Origin: Lysobacterales bacterium
GTDB lineage: Bacteria > Pseudomonadota > Gammaproteobacteria > Xanthomonadales > Wenzhouxiangellaceae
Direction: 5' to 3'
Length of the DNA: 64,000 bases
Assembly (NCBI GenBank): GCA_002722315.1
Contig: PBLG01000033.1
Location: 1 to 64,000, forward strand
The position numbers and the translations under genes are program-made. How positions within the stretch are numbered: position 1 is the first letter of the stretch; each line of letters starts with the position of its first letter. Shown here one piece after another: positions 16,864 through 25,497 of the stretch. Under the pieces are notes generated by a model. That model saw only the letters and a list, made by a program, of their open reading frames with translations. It searched no databases and was not told where the DNA came from.

Positions 16864-18687
16864 TCAGGTGGGCTGCAAGGCGGATGAATCGTCGGCGTCG
16901 TCGCGCGCCTCCGGGCTGACGACGTAGCGATCGCGCCCTTCGCGCTTGGCCTGGTAGAGCGCTGCATCGGTCCGCTTGCGCAGGGTCTCCAGGCTTTCGC
17001 CGGCGCGATAGCGACCGATACCGAAGCTCAACGTGACCGACGGATCGCCGTCCCGGACCGACTCGGCCGGGGCCTCCTGGAACGCCTTTATGCCCTCGAT
17101 GACGGGATCGAGTCGATGGGCCACGATCAGGATCGCGAACTCCTCGCCGCCGACCCGGCCGATCAACGCGCCCGTCCCGAACGCATCGCGCAGCCGCCGG
17201 GCCACCAGGCCGAGCACCTGGTCGCCGTAAAGGTGCCCGAACGCGTCGTTGATCTTCTTGAAATGATCGATATCGGCCATGACCAGGTAGGGCGAAGCGC
17301 CCTCTCGCTCGGCCTCGACGAGCATCGATCCGGCACGCTCCAGGAACCAGCCCTGGTTGGCCAGGCCGCTGAGCGCATCGTGGCGCGAAAGATGCCGGAA
17401 ATGCCGGCGCCCGCGGAACGCATTGAACAGCAGGAAGGCCAGCAGCACCGCGACGAAGATCGACAGCAGCAGGATGATGGTTCGAAGCCGGCGCTGCTCG
17501 TTCGCCGTCGTGGCCTCGACCTGCGCCAGCCGTGCGTTCTCCTCGAGCAGGTCGATCTGGCGTTCCTTGAAGCGCGTGTCGAACTCGAGTTCCAGGTAGG
17601 CCAGGCGCATGGCGCGGTCGCGGTCGATGAACTGGTCACGGGCCTCGATGTGATGACGGTAGTGTTCGGCCGCGCTGTCCGATTCGCCGTGCTCCTCGGC
17701 GACACGGGCCTGCAACAGTTCGATCCGGGCGACCTGGTCCCAGAGGCCGTTGGTCCTGAAATAATCGGCGATCTCCTCGAAGCCTGCCCGCGCTTCGGGG
17801 TCGATCAACCCCAGGTCGTGGACCGTTGCCGCCAGTACCAGGCGCGCTTCGTATACGCCCAGCGGGTAGGCGGCTTCTTCCATCGTCGCAATGGCGGACT
17901 CGGCCAGTGTCTTCGCTTCGGCGAGCCGGCCCTGGCTTCGCACCAGGTCGGCCAGCCCGGCCTGCAGCGCACCGACGAACAGCTCGTTGCCGGCCGACCT
18001 GCAGGCGTCGATGCCGAGCCGATACTGCGCCTCGGATTCTTCGGGCTGCTCGGCCCAGGCGTAGACCGACGCAATCCGCTGGCGGGCGGTGCATTCCTGG
18101 CTGGTGTCGGCGGCCCGAAGCGCTCGGCTGACCGCTTCCTTCCCGTAATCGATGGCCCGCTCGTGCTGCCCTACCCGGCCGAACAGGTGGGTGGCCATGT
18201 TGAATGTCGAAATGCCGGCCACGGGGTCGTCGACGCGGGGCTCGATCTCCAGCGCGGCCATCAGCTTGTCGAACGCGGTCTCGTAGTCGCGCAGCACCAC
18301 TCCGGCGTGGGCCGCGAGCTGCAGCGCCCGCAGCCGCTGGTCGTCTTCCAGGGGCTTGTCGAGCAACATCCTCAGCCGTTCCAGCGCCTCGGGGGAACGG
18401 TCGTCAAGGACCAGGTGACGGGCCTCCTGGAGGTGGAACGAGGCGAAGTCACGCAAGTCGAATTCGTCGAGCCGCGGCGCCAGCTCGTCGAGGATCGCCT
18501 GGGCTTTCTGCCAGTGATCGGTATAGCTGATGGTGCGGGCGCGTTCGAGCTGTTCGCGAACCGAGCCGGGGCCGGACTCGCCCTGGGCCCACGACGGGAT
18601 CGCGGCCGAAGCCGCCAGCCACAAGCACAGCAATGCCCCGACACAACGGCCGCGAAGCGCGCCCGCTTCTAAAGACTGTCTCGACAC
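16864..18687 (-). CDS. Membrane diguanylate cyclase with periplasmic TPR domain
   Basis: 607 residues. The signal peptide ends near 'AIPSWAQGE' (about 35). Residues about 40-370 are helical TPR-like repeats, expected in the periplasm. A coiled-coil stretch leads to a transmembrane segment (about 401-423, 'IILLLSIFVAVLLAFLLFNA'), then a cytoplasmic GGDEF domain with 'HDALSGLANQGWFLER', 'MADIDHFKKINDAFGHLYGD' and the active-site variant 'GRVGGEEFAIL' near 514. GGEEF is catalytically competent in known enzymes. It should make cyclic di-GMP from two GTP in response to a periplasmic signal. It lies 90 bp downstream of the SLOG gene on the same strand. Confidence 0.9.
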   Translation of the reverse strand: MSRQSLEAGALRGRCVGALLCLWLAASAAIPSWAQGESGPGSVREQLERARTISYTDHWQKAQAILDELAPRLDEFDLRDFASFHLQEARHLVLDDRSPEALERLRMLLDKPLEDDQRLRALQLAAHAGVVLRDYETAFDKLMAALEIEPRVDDPVAGISTFNMATHLFGRVGQHERAIDYGKEAVSRALRAADTSQECTARQRIASVYAWAEQPEESEAQYRLGIDACRSAGNELFVGALQAGLADLVRSQGRLAEAKTLAESAIATMEEAAYPLGVYEARLVLAATVHDLGLIDPEARAGFEEIADYFRTNGLWDQVARIELLQARVAEEHGESDSAAEHYRHHIEARDQFIDRDRAMRLAYLELEFDTRFKERQIDLLEENARLAQVEATTANEQRRLRTIILLLSIFVAVLLAFLLFNAFRGRRHFRHLSRHDALSGLANQGWFLERAGSMLVEAEREGASPYLVMADIDHFKKINDAFGHLYGDQVLGLVARRLRDAFGTGALIGRVGGEEFAILIVAHRLDPVIEGIKAFQEAPAESVRDGDPSVTLSFGIGRYRAGESLETLRKRTDAALYQAKREGRDRYVVSPEARDDADDSSALQPT

Positions 18688-18776
18688 GTCTCCCTCCCCG
18701 TTCGAATGCGGACCCCGGACGACTGGCCGGACCCCGATATCAGTGCGGATTCATGTTACGCCAACGGAATGGCACG

Positions 18777-20492
18777 TCAAAGCTTGCCGGGCTCCAGCGG
18801 GCGTTCGCGGTGCACCAGGATCCACTCGGCGTGCTCGTCCAGCGCGGCCTCGCCGAGCGCGCGCAGCAACTCGCGCTTCTGGTCGACGGTCGTGCAGCGC
18901 GACAACCGGAACCGGGCCATGCGGTAAATGTCGAGCATGAAGGTGTATTGCTTGAGCAGTTCCTTTTCCGCCACCTTGTGCGCATATGCCTCGCGCACCG
19001 CGGCCAGCAGCGGAAGAATCCCCATCGCGGCCACCATGCCGGTGACCAGCATGTCGTCCAGGCGATACTGGCCCAGCGCCAGCACCACGGTGATCGCGAT
19101 GCCCACCCACAACGTGACGGCCACCAACCGATCGGTCTGGGCCACGTGGCGGCGATGCTTGCTGCAGCGGGCCTCGAAGTAGCCCAGCTGACCGCTGCCG
19201 CCCGGCTCGCCGATCCAGTGCTCGATCACCCCGTCGAGATCGGCCTTGCGCCGGGCGAGGCGATCTTCCGGCGCACCGGCAAAGCGCATCACGTTGCGGA
19301 TCCAGCCGATCTCGACGTCCTGCTTCTGCAGGAAGTTGTCGTAGGCAAAGTCGTTGCGCAACTGACCCGAGACCCCGGCCAGCCGCCAGTAGAACTGCAC
19401 CCTGAGACCCTCGGCCAGCGCGCGGTAATCGAGAAACTTGCGGTGCCACTGAAGCCCCGAGGCAAGCCGGTACACGACGAAACCGAGGAAGAACAGCCCC
19501 AGGTAGGCGGCGATCATGGAGGAGCGGTCGAGGTCGGCGTAGGCGATGAACGCGATGCCCATCAGCGCCGCCAGGATGTAGAGCACGCGCAGCGCGATGC
19601 GGTAGCGCCGAGCGTAGCGCGTGGCCAGGAGATCGGCCACGGCGAATGTTTCGGCCGTGCGCGCCAGGTCCGGCTGACCGGCCAGCTTCTCGGTCCAGCC
19701 CGGCAGCACCGCCGCGATCCGCTCGCTCGAGAGCGCGCTGGACGCCCGGGATTTGCGTACGACCCTGGCGACGTCGCGGTTGAACTCGCCGGTGCGTGCG
19801 AGCATCCGGTCCAGGTTGGCAGGGGGACCGTCGATCTCGACGCGCTCGGGATTGGCCACCAACCAGCGCGCGGTGCCCGGCTTCAGGCCCTCGGCCGGCG
19901 CGCCGTCGTCGCGTTCGCGCGAGCACACCACGTGGTAGACCAGGTCGGTATCGTCCTTGGCCAGCCCGCGACGGCCGGTAAGCTCCAATCCAAGGCCGTC
20001 CATGTCGCCGAACTGGTGATACTCGACCACGTCGGCGGTGCCGCCGCCCAGCCTGGCCGGCTTGCCGTCCCAGATCGCGATCATGATCTGGCAGTGGTCC
20101 GAACTGTAGATGCCCACTTGCGCGTAGGCCTGGTCGCGGTCGCCTTCCAGGCTTCTGCGCGCGGCGCGGACGTCGACCACGGTCGCGTCGGCGAGAAACT
20201 CGCGGAACTCCAGGCGCGAAGCCTCGTCGGCGAAGTCGCTTTCGTATTCGGACGCAGGCATCGGCAGCGGCACCAGCAGCTCGATGCCGCGCTTGCGCGC
20301 GACCCGGGCCGCGATACGGTCGCCGCCCTCGGCCAGCGGGGTCAGAAGCCGCAGCGGGGTGTCCGGGTAGCGCCCGGCGAGCTGGTCGAACAACTCGCGC
20401 AGGCGGGATTCGATCGCGGGGATCTCTTCGCCGAGCAGGTCGCGGTGCCCGGTCACGCCCAGCGTCAGCGGCACGCGTTGAAGCTCGGGCAT
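18777..20492 (-). CDS. SLOG-like nucleotide-sensing domain fused to four-TM SLATT/DUF4231-like domain
   Basis: 571 residues. The N-terminus 'LTLGVTGHRDL' (residues 10-20), 'PLAEGGDRIAARVARKRGIE' (52-71) and 'DHCQIMIAIWDGKPARLGGG' (132-151) form the Rossmann-like pattern of SLOG domains, which bind nucleotides or nucleotide-derived ligands. Four hydrophobic segments follow (about 299-319, 326-345, 457-474, 481-499). The linker after the second pair-member, 'DYRALAEGLRVQFYW' (355-369), is typical of SLATT/DUF4231 membrane domains, as is the end 'ALDEHAEWILVHRERPLE'. SLOG-SLATT pairs are predicted ligand-gated membrane effectors in bacterial conflict systems. Its start overlaps the darP stop by one base. 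Function as a defence effector is inference. Confidence 0.75.
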   Translation of the reverse strand: MPELQRVPLTLGVTGHRDLLGEEIPAIESRLRELFDQLAGRYPDTPLRLLTPLAEGGDRIAARVARKRGIELLVPLPMPASEYESDFADEASRLEFREFLADATVVDVRAARRSLEGDRDQAYAQVGIYSSDHCQIMIAIWDGKPARLGGGTADVVEYHQFGDMDGLGLELTGRRGLAKDDTDLVYHVVCSRERDDGAPAEGLKPGTARWLVANPERVEIDGPPANLDRMLARTGEFNRDVARVVRKSRASSALSSERIAAVLPGWTEKLAGQPDLARTAETFAVADLLATRYARRYRIALRVLYILAALMGIAFIAYADLDRSSMIAAYLGLFFLGFVVYRLASGLQWHRKFLDYRALAEGLRVQFYWRLAGVSGQLRNDFAYDNFLQKQDVEIGWIRNVMRFAGAPEDRLARRKADLDGVIEHWIGEPGGSGQLGYFEARCSKHRRHVAQTDRLVAVTLWVGIAITVVLALGQYRLDDMLVTGMVAAMGILPLLAAVREAYAHKVAEKELLKQYTFMLDIYRMARFRLSRCTTVDQKRELLRALGEAALDEHAEWILVHRERPLEPGKL

Positions 20493-21061
20493 CAGCCGGT
20501 CTCTGCGGCCAGGTGCTCGCGAATGTACTTGAACAGTTCGCGATACGCCCTGCCGTGGCGTTCCGACACCGTGGTGGCGGCGTCGTGCTTGCGCGCGGCC
20601 CTGACGAGACTCCTGAAGTGCTGGGCGTCGGTGTCCGGGTGCTCGGTCATCCAGCGGGTGACGGCCTCGTCGTCGGCGATCAGCTCGTCGCGCCAGCGCT
20701 CCACCTGGTGCAGTGCGCGCGCCTCGGCCCGGTTGCCGGTGCGGAATTCCTCGATCACTTTTTCGAACGGCTCGACATCCAGGTTGCGCAGAAGACGCCC
20801 AAGGAACTTGCGCTGGCGCTTCTTCGCGCCGTGGGCGCGGATGGACTGGTAGTCGCGGATCGCCTGGCGCAGATCATCGGGCATCTCGAGCGCGGCCAGC
20901 CGGCCGGCGGGCAGCTCCGACAGCGCCACGCCGAGTTCCTGGCGCGCGTGATCCTCGGCCTTGAGCGCGGTCTTGCTGGGACCGGTATCGACCTCGTCGT
21001 CATCGGGCGCGGCGGTCTGCCCGCCGCCGCGTCCACGTCGCATCAGGGATTTTCGGGCCAT
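20492..21061 (-). CDS. darP: Ribosome biogenesis factor DarP/YjgA
   Basis: 189 residues, entirely helical and highly charged, matching the DUF615 family. Markers include 'ELPAGRLAALEMPDDLRQAI', 'RAHGAKKRQRKFLGRLLRN' and 'RWRDELIADDEAV'. E. coli YjgA/DarP associates with the 50S subunit late in assembly. The N-terminal tail ('MARKSLMRRGRGGGQ') is basic, fitting rRNA contact. Length agrees with the family (about 180). It is the first gene of a run with the SLOG-TM gene, which it touches by one base. Confidence 0.9.
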   Translation of the reverse strand: MARKSLMRRGRGGGQTAAPDDDEVDTGPSKTALKAEDHARQELGVALSELPAGRLAALEMPDDLRQAIRDYQSIRAHGAKKRQRKFLGRLLRNLDVEPFEKVIEEFRTGNRAEARALHQVERWRDELIADDEAVTRWMTEHPDTDAQHFRSLVRAARKHDAATTVSERHGRAYRELFKYIREHLAAETG

Positions 21062-21238
21062 GGGCTTGCATCGGAGATCGGAAAGAGCGCCCAGTATAAG
21101 CCGGGCGCAATCCGTTCCACCGAATCCGGGGAACTCGACAGCGGTTGAAATTGATCTGAATCAGACCAAATATGAAGGCAGGATGCATCATTGGATTCCG
21201 GCCCCTGTTCGGATTCGCGAATCGCCCCATTGAAAGCA

Positions 21239-21787
21239 ATGCCCGAAAGCTACAACTACCGCATCGACCGCGACAATATCCTCGTTTCAGTAAGCGGTAA
21301 CTGGGACCGATTCTCGGCCGAAAACGCGGGCGCGGACTCGGTATCCGCCGCCGAGGTCGTCGGTCGCGCGCTCGACGAGTTCATCGCCGACGACGACACG
21401 CGCTCGCTCTATGCGCTGGTACTCGACGGCGTGCGCGGCTCGAATCGACCGATCGCTTTCCGGTTCCGCTGCGATTCGCCGACCCAGCGGCGGTTCTGCG
21501 AACTGAGGATCTCACCCGGAGACGACGGCGCGGTCGACTTCGAAAGCCGGATACTCATGACCGAGCGGCGTCGACCGGTGCCGCTGCTGCAGGCCGACGA
21601 GCAAAGCGACCGGGATGAATTCCTGAAGGCCTGCAGCATGTGCAAGCGGATTGCCGTGAACGATGCAGAGTGGGTCGAGATCGAGGCGGCCATTGGGCGC
21701 CTGCACCTGGACCGGCGCGAACGAACCCCGCGCATCACCCACGGCTTGTGCGCCGACTGCCACGCCGGCATCGTCGCGTCGCTTTGA
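21239..21787 (+). CDS. PAS-like protein with two Cys pairs
   Basis: 182 residues from the ATG at 21239; the 16 extra upstream codons lack a convincing start. The first ~110 residues ('ILVSVSGNWDRFSAEN' through 'RFRCDSPTQRRFCELRISPG') read like a PAS-type sensor fold. The tail contains 'CSMCKRIAV...W-x-x-I-E', then 'RITHGLCADCHAGI': two CxxC pairs that probably bind zinc. This tail, ending in 'P-x-I-T-H-G-x-C-x-x-C', recurs after PAS domains in sensor proteins (from memory). No output domain is present, so it may act by protein contact. It is divergent from darP. Confidence 0.55.
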   Translation: MPESYNYRIDRDNILVSVSGNWDRFSAENAGADSVSAAEVVGRALDEFIADDDTRSLYALVLDGVRGSNRPIAFRFRCDSPTQRRFCELRISPGDDGAVDFESRILMTERRRPVPLLQADEQSDRDEFLKACSMCKRIAVNDAEWVEIEAAIGRLHLDRRERTPRITHGLCADCHAGIVASL

Positions 21788-21799
21788 ACCCACGTTCGC

Positions 21800-21823
21800 G
21801 ACACCCGCGGCTGCGGGGGTGTC
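21800..21823. terminator. Hairpin between convergent genes
   Basis: GACACCCGC (21800-21808) pairs with GCGG..GGTGTC (to 21823) across the 43-bp gap between the PAS-like gene (+) and the serine hydrolase gene (-). It lacks a U run. A terminator role is inferred from position. Confidence 0.4.
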
Positions 21824-21830
21824 GGGTCGC

Positions 21831-22856
21831 TCAGCCGGTCGCCGTTTCGATCAGTCCGGCCACCAGCCGGTGCAGGCGACGCACGTAGCGGCCGCCTTCC
21901 GAAGGCGGCACCGACCGCGAGGTGATCACCACCGTCAACGCCGCCGACGGCACCACGTACAGCATCTGGCCGCCGTAGCCGCGGCCGTAGTAGGCGCGCG
22001 TGCCGGCGATCTCGGTGATGAACCAGCCGTAGCCGTAGAGATCGCCGCTCCACGGCGACCTCCCGCGCGGCGTCCACGACTGCTCTATCCATTCCTCCGA
22101 CACCACGCGCCGGCCGTCGATCTCGCCGCCCAGCCGATAGAGTTCGCCGATGCGCGCCACCGCCCGCGGGGTCAAGTGCATTTCGTTTCCGCCGAAGTGG
22201 ACGCCCTGCGGGTCGCGCATCCAGTCCTGGACCCTGATGTCCAGCGGATCGCCCAGCCAGTCGCGGGCCAGGTCCAGCAGCGTCTCGCCGCTGGCCTCGA
22301 CCAGCGCCGCGGCGGCCAGGTGCGTGCTTCCTGTCGAATAGATGATGCGACCGCCGGGCCGGTCGACCATCGGGCGGGTCAGCACGTGCGCCACCCAGTT
22401 CGGGCTCTGCACCCAGCGACCGTAGTTGCGCCCCGAGGTCGACTGCAGGCCCGTGCGCAACGACAGGGCGTGGCCCAGCGTGATGGTCTCCACGCCCTCG
22501 GTCGCGTCTTCGGGCACGCGCCCGCCCAGCAGGTCGACCAGCGGCTGGTCGACCGACTCGACCACGCCGCGGTCGATCGCGATGCCGGCGAGCAGCGACA
22601 GGATCGTCTTGGACAACGATTTGAGATTGGCCGGCGCCGACGGGCCGGGCCCGCGGACGGTGTTTTCGAAAATCGTTTCACCGTCATGCAGCACCAGCAG
22701 GGTGTGCAGCGCTTCCAGTGATTCGGCGCTGGCGGCCAGGCGATCGCGGGCGGGCCCGTCAAGGTCCAGGGCCGCTGCGTTGTTGCAGCCGATCAGCAGA
22801 CCGACGGCCAACACGGTCGCAGCCACGCCTGCCGTGCGCGTGAAGAAAGTCATCAT
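21831..22856 (-). CDS. Beta-lactamase-fold serine hydrolase lipoprotein
   Basis: 341 residues. The N-terminus has a lipoprotein signal with lipobox 'LLIGC' (Cys24). The catalytic S80-x-x-K83 lies in 'LKSLSKTILSLLAG', and 'RIIYSTGSTHLAAAALVEAS' supplies the Y-x-T/N-type motif. The third motif is in 'YYGRGYGGQMLYVVPSA', which has no classical KTG or HTG, so the substrate is probably not a beta-lactam. It resembles the PF00144 esterase/6-aminohexanoate-dimer hydrolase branch ('LTPRAVARIGELYRLGGEID'). It should sit on the periplasmic face of a membrane. Confidence 0.88.
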   Translation of the reverse strand: MMTFFTRTAGVAATVLAVGLLIGCNNAAALDLDGPARDRLAASAESLEALHTLLVLHDGETIFENTVRGPGPSAPANLKSLSKTILSLLAGIAIDRGVVESVDQPLVDLLGGRVPEDATEGVETITLGHALSLRTGLQSTSGRNYGRWVQSPNWVAHVLTRPMVDRPGGRIIYSTGSTHLAAAALVEASGETLLDLARDWLGDPLDIRVQDWMRDPQGVHFGGNEMHLTPRAVARIGELYRLGGEIDGRRVVSEEWIEQSWTPRGRSPWSGDLYGYGWFITEIAGTRAYYGRGYGGQMLYVVPSAALTVVITSRSVPPSEGGRYVRRLHRLVAGLIETATG

Positions 22857-22904
22857 CCGAGGAGTCTACACACCCGACATCAATGCATTCGGTGGCGCGG
22901 GGAG

Positions 22905-24011
22905 TCAGAGCACGATGACGTGGCCCTTGGCCGGATCGGTCCGCCCCTCGATCATCTCGACCAGAACATCGCGCGCGGCGGCAAGGCCGCTTTGTTCGGA
23001 CAGGTCGACGAGTGCGTTGTCGGTCACGTAGCCGAAGAACGCGGCACTGGCCTCGCCCGAGCGCCGGGTGAACTCGGACACGCCCCAGTCCTTGTGCCGC
23101 TTTGCGATCCAGTTCGGCGCGAAGAAGAATTCGGGCCGCGGGCCCGGCAGGTCGCGACGGGGCGAAGGCGGCGCCAGCGACTGGGCCGATCCCACGCTGC
23201 AGTCGTAGACCAGCCGCTCGCCCAGGTGTTCGTGGAGATCGGCCTGAAGTTCGGAATTCCCGGCAATGTCGATGTAGAGCGTGCGGGTGCCCGCGTCGAG
23301 GCGGCGCATGTCGTCGTAGGAAAGAACCTTGTCGTAAAGCCCCAGGCTTTCCACGAAATCCCGGTTGCCGCCGGAGGTCAGGCCGATCATCTCGATGTCG
23401 GAATGCCGACGGATGCAGAACGCGGCGGCGTAGCCGGTCTTGCTCGACGCGCTGGAGACCACCACGCGCTCGGCGCCGAAAAAATCGTTCTCGGCCAGGA
23501 AGTCGGCCAGGCAGAAAGCGGTGACGAACAGCGGCCGAAAGATCGCGTGCAGCGGTTCGGTCCGCGCATCGTGAAACGGGTCGTCGTCGGTGCGCTGGTA
23601 CCAGTTGTATATCTCCGGCAGGTCGGCGCGATGCGCGGCATCGTCGCGGAAGCTGCGGTTGCCGACCTTGCCGGGTCGCAGCTTGACGTGGCTGGCGGTC
23701 GGCCAGTAGCCGTAGAAGCGCTGGCCGGTTGTAATCCCGTCGACCTTCGACTCGACCACGTCGGCGTAGCCCCAGACCGGCAGCAGGCCCCACGCTTCGC
23801 CCGAATTCCCGACCGGAAAGAAATCCCAGTAGCCAAGCGCGTCGCCGAACGTGGCGTAAGTGACGTTGTTGAAGGTCAGCGCGAACCGGCCGAGCCGGAA
23901 CACCGCTTCGCCGTCTTCGGCGCGCGGCCCGGCGTCCAGCGTTTCCAGGCGCATATCGGAGAACTCGCTTCGACTCATCAGCAGGCGTGAGGCTTCTGTG
24001 CGTTCCTTCAT
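22905..24011 (-). CDS. DUF2855 family protein (MDR-like oxidoreductase relative)
   Basis: 368 residues from the ATG at 24011. The longer open frame upstream overlaps the divergent gene and is not domain-like. The order 'FALTFNNVTYATFGD', 'YWDFFPV', 'GLLPVWGYADVVES', 'GQRFYGYWPTASHVKL', 'FFGAERVVVSSASSKTGYA' and 'IEMIGLTSGGNRDFVESLGL' fits DUF2855, a family related to medium-chain dehydrogenases with a degenerate cofactor site ('SSASSKTGYAAAF' instead of GxGxxG). The reaction is unknown. It shares a ~100-bp divergent promoter region with the CbiM-like membrane protein gene. Confidence 0.8.
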   Translation of the reverse strand: MKERTEASRLLMSRSEFSDMRLETLDAGPRAEDGEAVFRLGRFALTFNNVTYATFGDALGYWDFFPVGNSGEAWGLLPVWGYADVVESKVDGITTGQRFYGYWPTASHVKLRPGKVGNRSFRDDAAHRADLPEIYNWYQRTDDDPFHDARTEPLHAIFRPLFVTAFCLADFLAENDFFGAERVVVSSASSKTGYAAAFCIRRHSDIEMIGLTSGGNRDFVESLGLYDKVLSYDDMRRLDAGTRTLYIDIAGNSELQADLHEHLGERLVYDCSVGSAQSLAPPSPRRDLPGPRPEFFFAPNWIAKRHKDWGVSEFTRRSGEASAAFFGYVTDNALVDLSEQSGLAAARDVLVEMIEGRTDPAKGHVIVL

Positions 24012-24111
24012 CTCGGGCTTTTCCTTGCTCTCGTGGAACCTCAGTTTACGCACCCGCGCTATCATCCGCTGCCGAATCCGGAACCCCGAACCGAAGCACA
24101 AGCGATCCGCG

Positions 24112-24777
24112 ATGAACCTGCCCGCCGAACTCTTGCCCGCATGGCTGGCCTGGACCGCATGGCCGGCATTCGTGATCTTCGTCGCCTGGAACGCGGCCGG
24201 CGCCCCGTGGAAGCTCTTGCACCGCAACCTGATGGAACCGGTGTATGTCGGCGCGATCGTGCTGCTGATCGGCCTCTGGTGGATGAAGGCCGAATCCCAG
24301 ACCGGCCTCGGGCTGCACTTTCTGGGAATCACGTCGATGGTCCTGATCTTCGGCTGGCGACTCGCGCTGGTCGGCACCGCCACGGCATTGCTGGTCCTGA
24401 CCTTTTTCGGTCGATACGAATGGATGTCGCTTGGCATCAACGGCATGATCACCGTGGTGATGCCGGTACTGCTCGCCAACCGCCTGCACGCATTCGTCTA
24501 TCGCGCGTTTCCGAAACACTACTTCGTCTACGTCATCGTCAGCGCGCATTTCGCGTCGATGGCGGTCATGGCCGCAGTGGTGGTCACCAGCGCGCTGTTG
24601 CTATGGTTCGTGGGCGCCTACCCGTTCGACCGGATCGCCAACGATTACCTGGTCTTTTTGCCCATCGCCATGCTGCCGGAGGGCTTCCTCAACGGTGCCG
24701 TGTTGTCGATGCTCACGGCCTGGAAACCCGAATGGGTGCGAAGCTTCGACGACCGCGACTATATCGACGGGAAGTAG
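24112..24777 (+). CDS. CbiM-like membrane protein (ECF-transporter permease family)
   Basis: 221 residues with about seven hydrophobic segments, starting at ATG 24112. Several features recall the CbiM/energy-coupling-factor S-component family (PF01891): short loops, 'LGINGMITVVMPVLLANRLH', 'RAFPKHYFVYVIVSAHFASM' and the late 'LVFLPIAMLPEGFLNGAVLS'. That family imports cobalt, nickel or vitamins. No ATPase or T component is encoded next to it, so it could work alone or with distant partners. Membership is moderate confidence because the N-terminal metal-binding Met-His motif is not evident. Confidence 0.6.
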   Translation: MNLPAELLPAWLAWTAWPAFVIFVAWNAAGAPWKLLHRNLMEPVYVGAIVLLIGLWWMKAESQTGLGLHFLGITSMVLIFGWRLALVGTATALLVLTFFGRYEWMSLGINGMITVVMPVLLANRLHAFVYRAFPKHYFVYVIVSAHFASMAVMAAVVVTSALLLWFVGAYPFDRIANDYLVFLPIAMLPEGFLNGAVLSMLTAWKPEWVRSFDDRDYIDGK

Positions 24778-24786
24778 AAATAAAAA

Positions 24787-24811
24787 GGCCGGCAGCGCAG
24801 GGCTGCCGGCC
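24787..24811 (-). terminator. Intrinsic terminator for the small lipoprotein gene
   Basis: A perfect 10-bp stem, GGCCGGCAGC (24787-24796) with GCTGCCGGCC (24802-24811), has a 5-bp loop. On the minus strand it is followed by TTTTTATTT, so it should end transcription of the lipoprotein gene that stops at 24839. It may also act on the convergent CbiM-like gene. Confidence 0.85.
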
Positions 24812-24838
24812 ACAGGGCGCTGGAAACGCAATCGGGGT

Positions 24839-25066
24839 TCAACCGTCGGTTTCTTCCTCGATTTCATCGGCGGCGTCTTCAACCGCGTCACCGGCATCTT
24901 CTACCGCCTCGTCGATTTCCTCGCCGGCTTCTTCGGCCGGCCCCTGCTCCTCGCAACCGGTCAGAGCGGCACCGCCGCCGAGCGCAAACAGCAAGGCAAA
25001 CAGTGCACTCGTCATCCGCGCGCCTCGTTTTTTCACATCCACATTGTTGATATTGTCGTTTTTCAT
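24839..25066 (-). CDS. Small acidic lipoprotein
   Basis: 75 residues. A basic N-region (to about 18), a hydrophobic stretch and a lipobox 'ALTGC' near residue 37 indicate a lipoprotein. The mature part is only about 38 residues and almost entirely Glu/Asp/Ala ('EEIDEAVEDAGDAVEDAADE'), with an amphipathic heptad-like spacing. A start at M18 would shorten the signal to a more typical length. No family function is known to me. An envelope-stress or entericidin-like role is only a guess. Confidence 0.65.
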   Translation of the reverse strand: MKNDNINNVDVKKRGARMTSALFALLFALGGGAALTGCEEQGPAEEAGEEIDEAVEDAGDAVEDAADEIEEETDG

Positions 25067-25275
25067 GATCCGAATTCTCCTTCATTCCTGTCGCGACTGA
25101 ATCGGTGCAAGATCATTGCATGATCCAGCGCGCGTTCGTCGGAACGCGCCGAGTGATACGCAAGCATTGCGCGTATGTGAACCATCAAGCATACGCGGAT
25201 ACGATCGGTCGCGCATTAACCTATGTTATCGACTGCGGGTCCGGACGCCTCTATGGTGGTAGGTCAATTCGTTTC

Positions 25276-25281
25276 AAGGAG
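25276..25281 (+). promoter_or_regulatory. Ribosome-binding site defining the DUF1328 start
   Basis: AAGGAG sits 5 bp before the ATG at 25287 and supports this very short gene. Confidence 0.75.
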
Positions 25282-25286
25282 CACCC

Positions 25287-25451
25287 ATGTTAGGTTGGGC
25301 ATTGACATTCCTGATCGTCGGCTTGATCGCCGGCGCACTCGGACTCAGCGGTATAGCAGGTGCAGCGACCAACATCGCCTGGATCCTGTTCGTGATCGGA
25401 CTGGTACTCGCGCTGATATTCTTCATCTCGGGCCGCCGACCGCCGCTGTAG
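25287..25451 (+). CDS. DUF1328/UPF0391 small membrane protein (YtjA-like)
   Basis: 54 residues: '[20 protein letters not shown]', then '[20 protein letters not shown]' and a short basic end 'SGRRPPL'. Two hydrophobic segments separated by 'GIAGAA' are exactly the DUF1328 pattern, and the length is typical. E. coli YtjA is a small inner-membrane protein; members are often stress induced. The gene stands alone, divergent from the acidic lipoprotein across 220 bp, and a strong ribosome site supports the start. Confidence 0.88.
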   Translation: MLGWALTFLIVGLIAGALGLSGIAGAATNIAWILFVIGLVLALIFFISGRRPPL

Positions 25452-25461
25452 CAGCAACCCC

Positions 25462-25497
25462 CAGGAGGCCTCGGATCAACCTGCCGAGGCGCTCCTG
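25462..25497. terminator. Hairpin between convergent DUF1328 and membrane-protein genes
   Basis: CAGGAG-GCCTCGG (25462-25474) pairs with CCGAGGC-(G)-CTCCTG (25484-25497), a 13-bp stem with one bulge and a 9-bp loop. It ends directly at the stop of the minus-strand gene. No U tract is present. Confidence 0.6.

Noticed and set aside
18633-20852. 739-codon open frame on the plus strand
   Set aside because: It lies opposite the SLOG-TM and darP genes, both of which show clear family motifs; its composition is shadow-like.
23860-24111. Upstream extension of the CbiM-like gene
   Set aside because: It overlaps the start of the DUF2855 gene on the other strand and precedes a good first TM segment at 24112.
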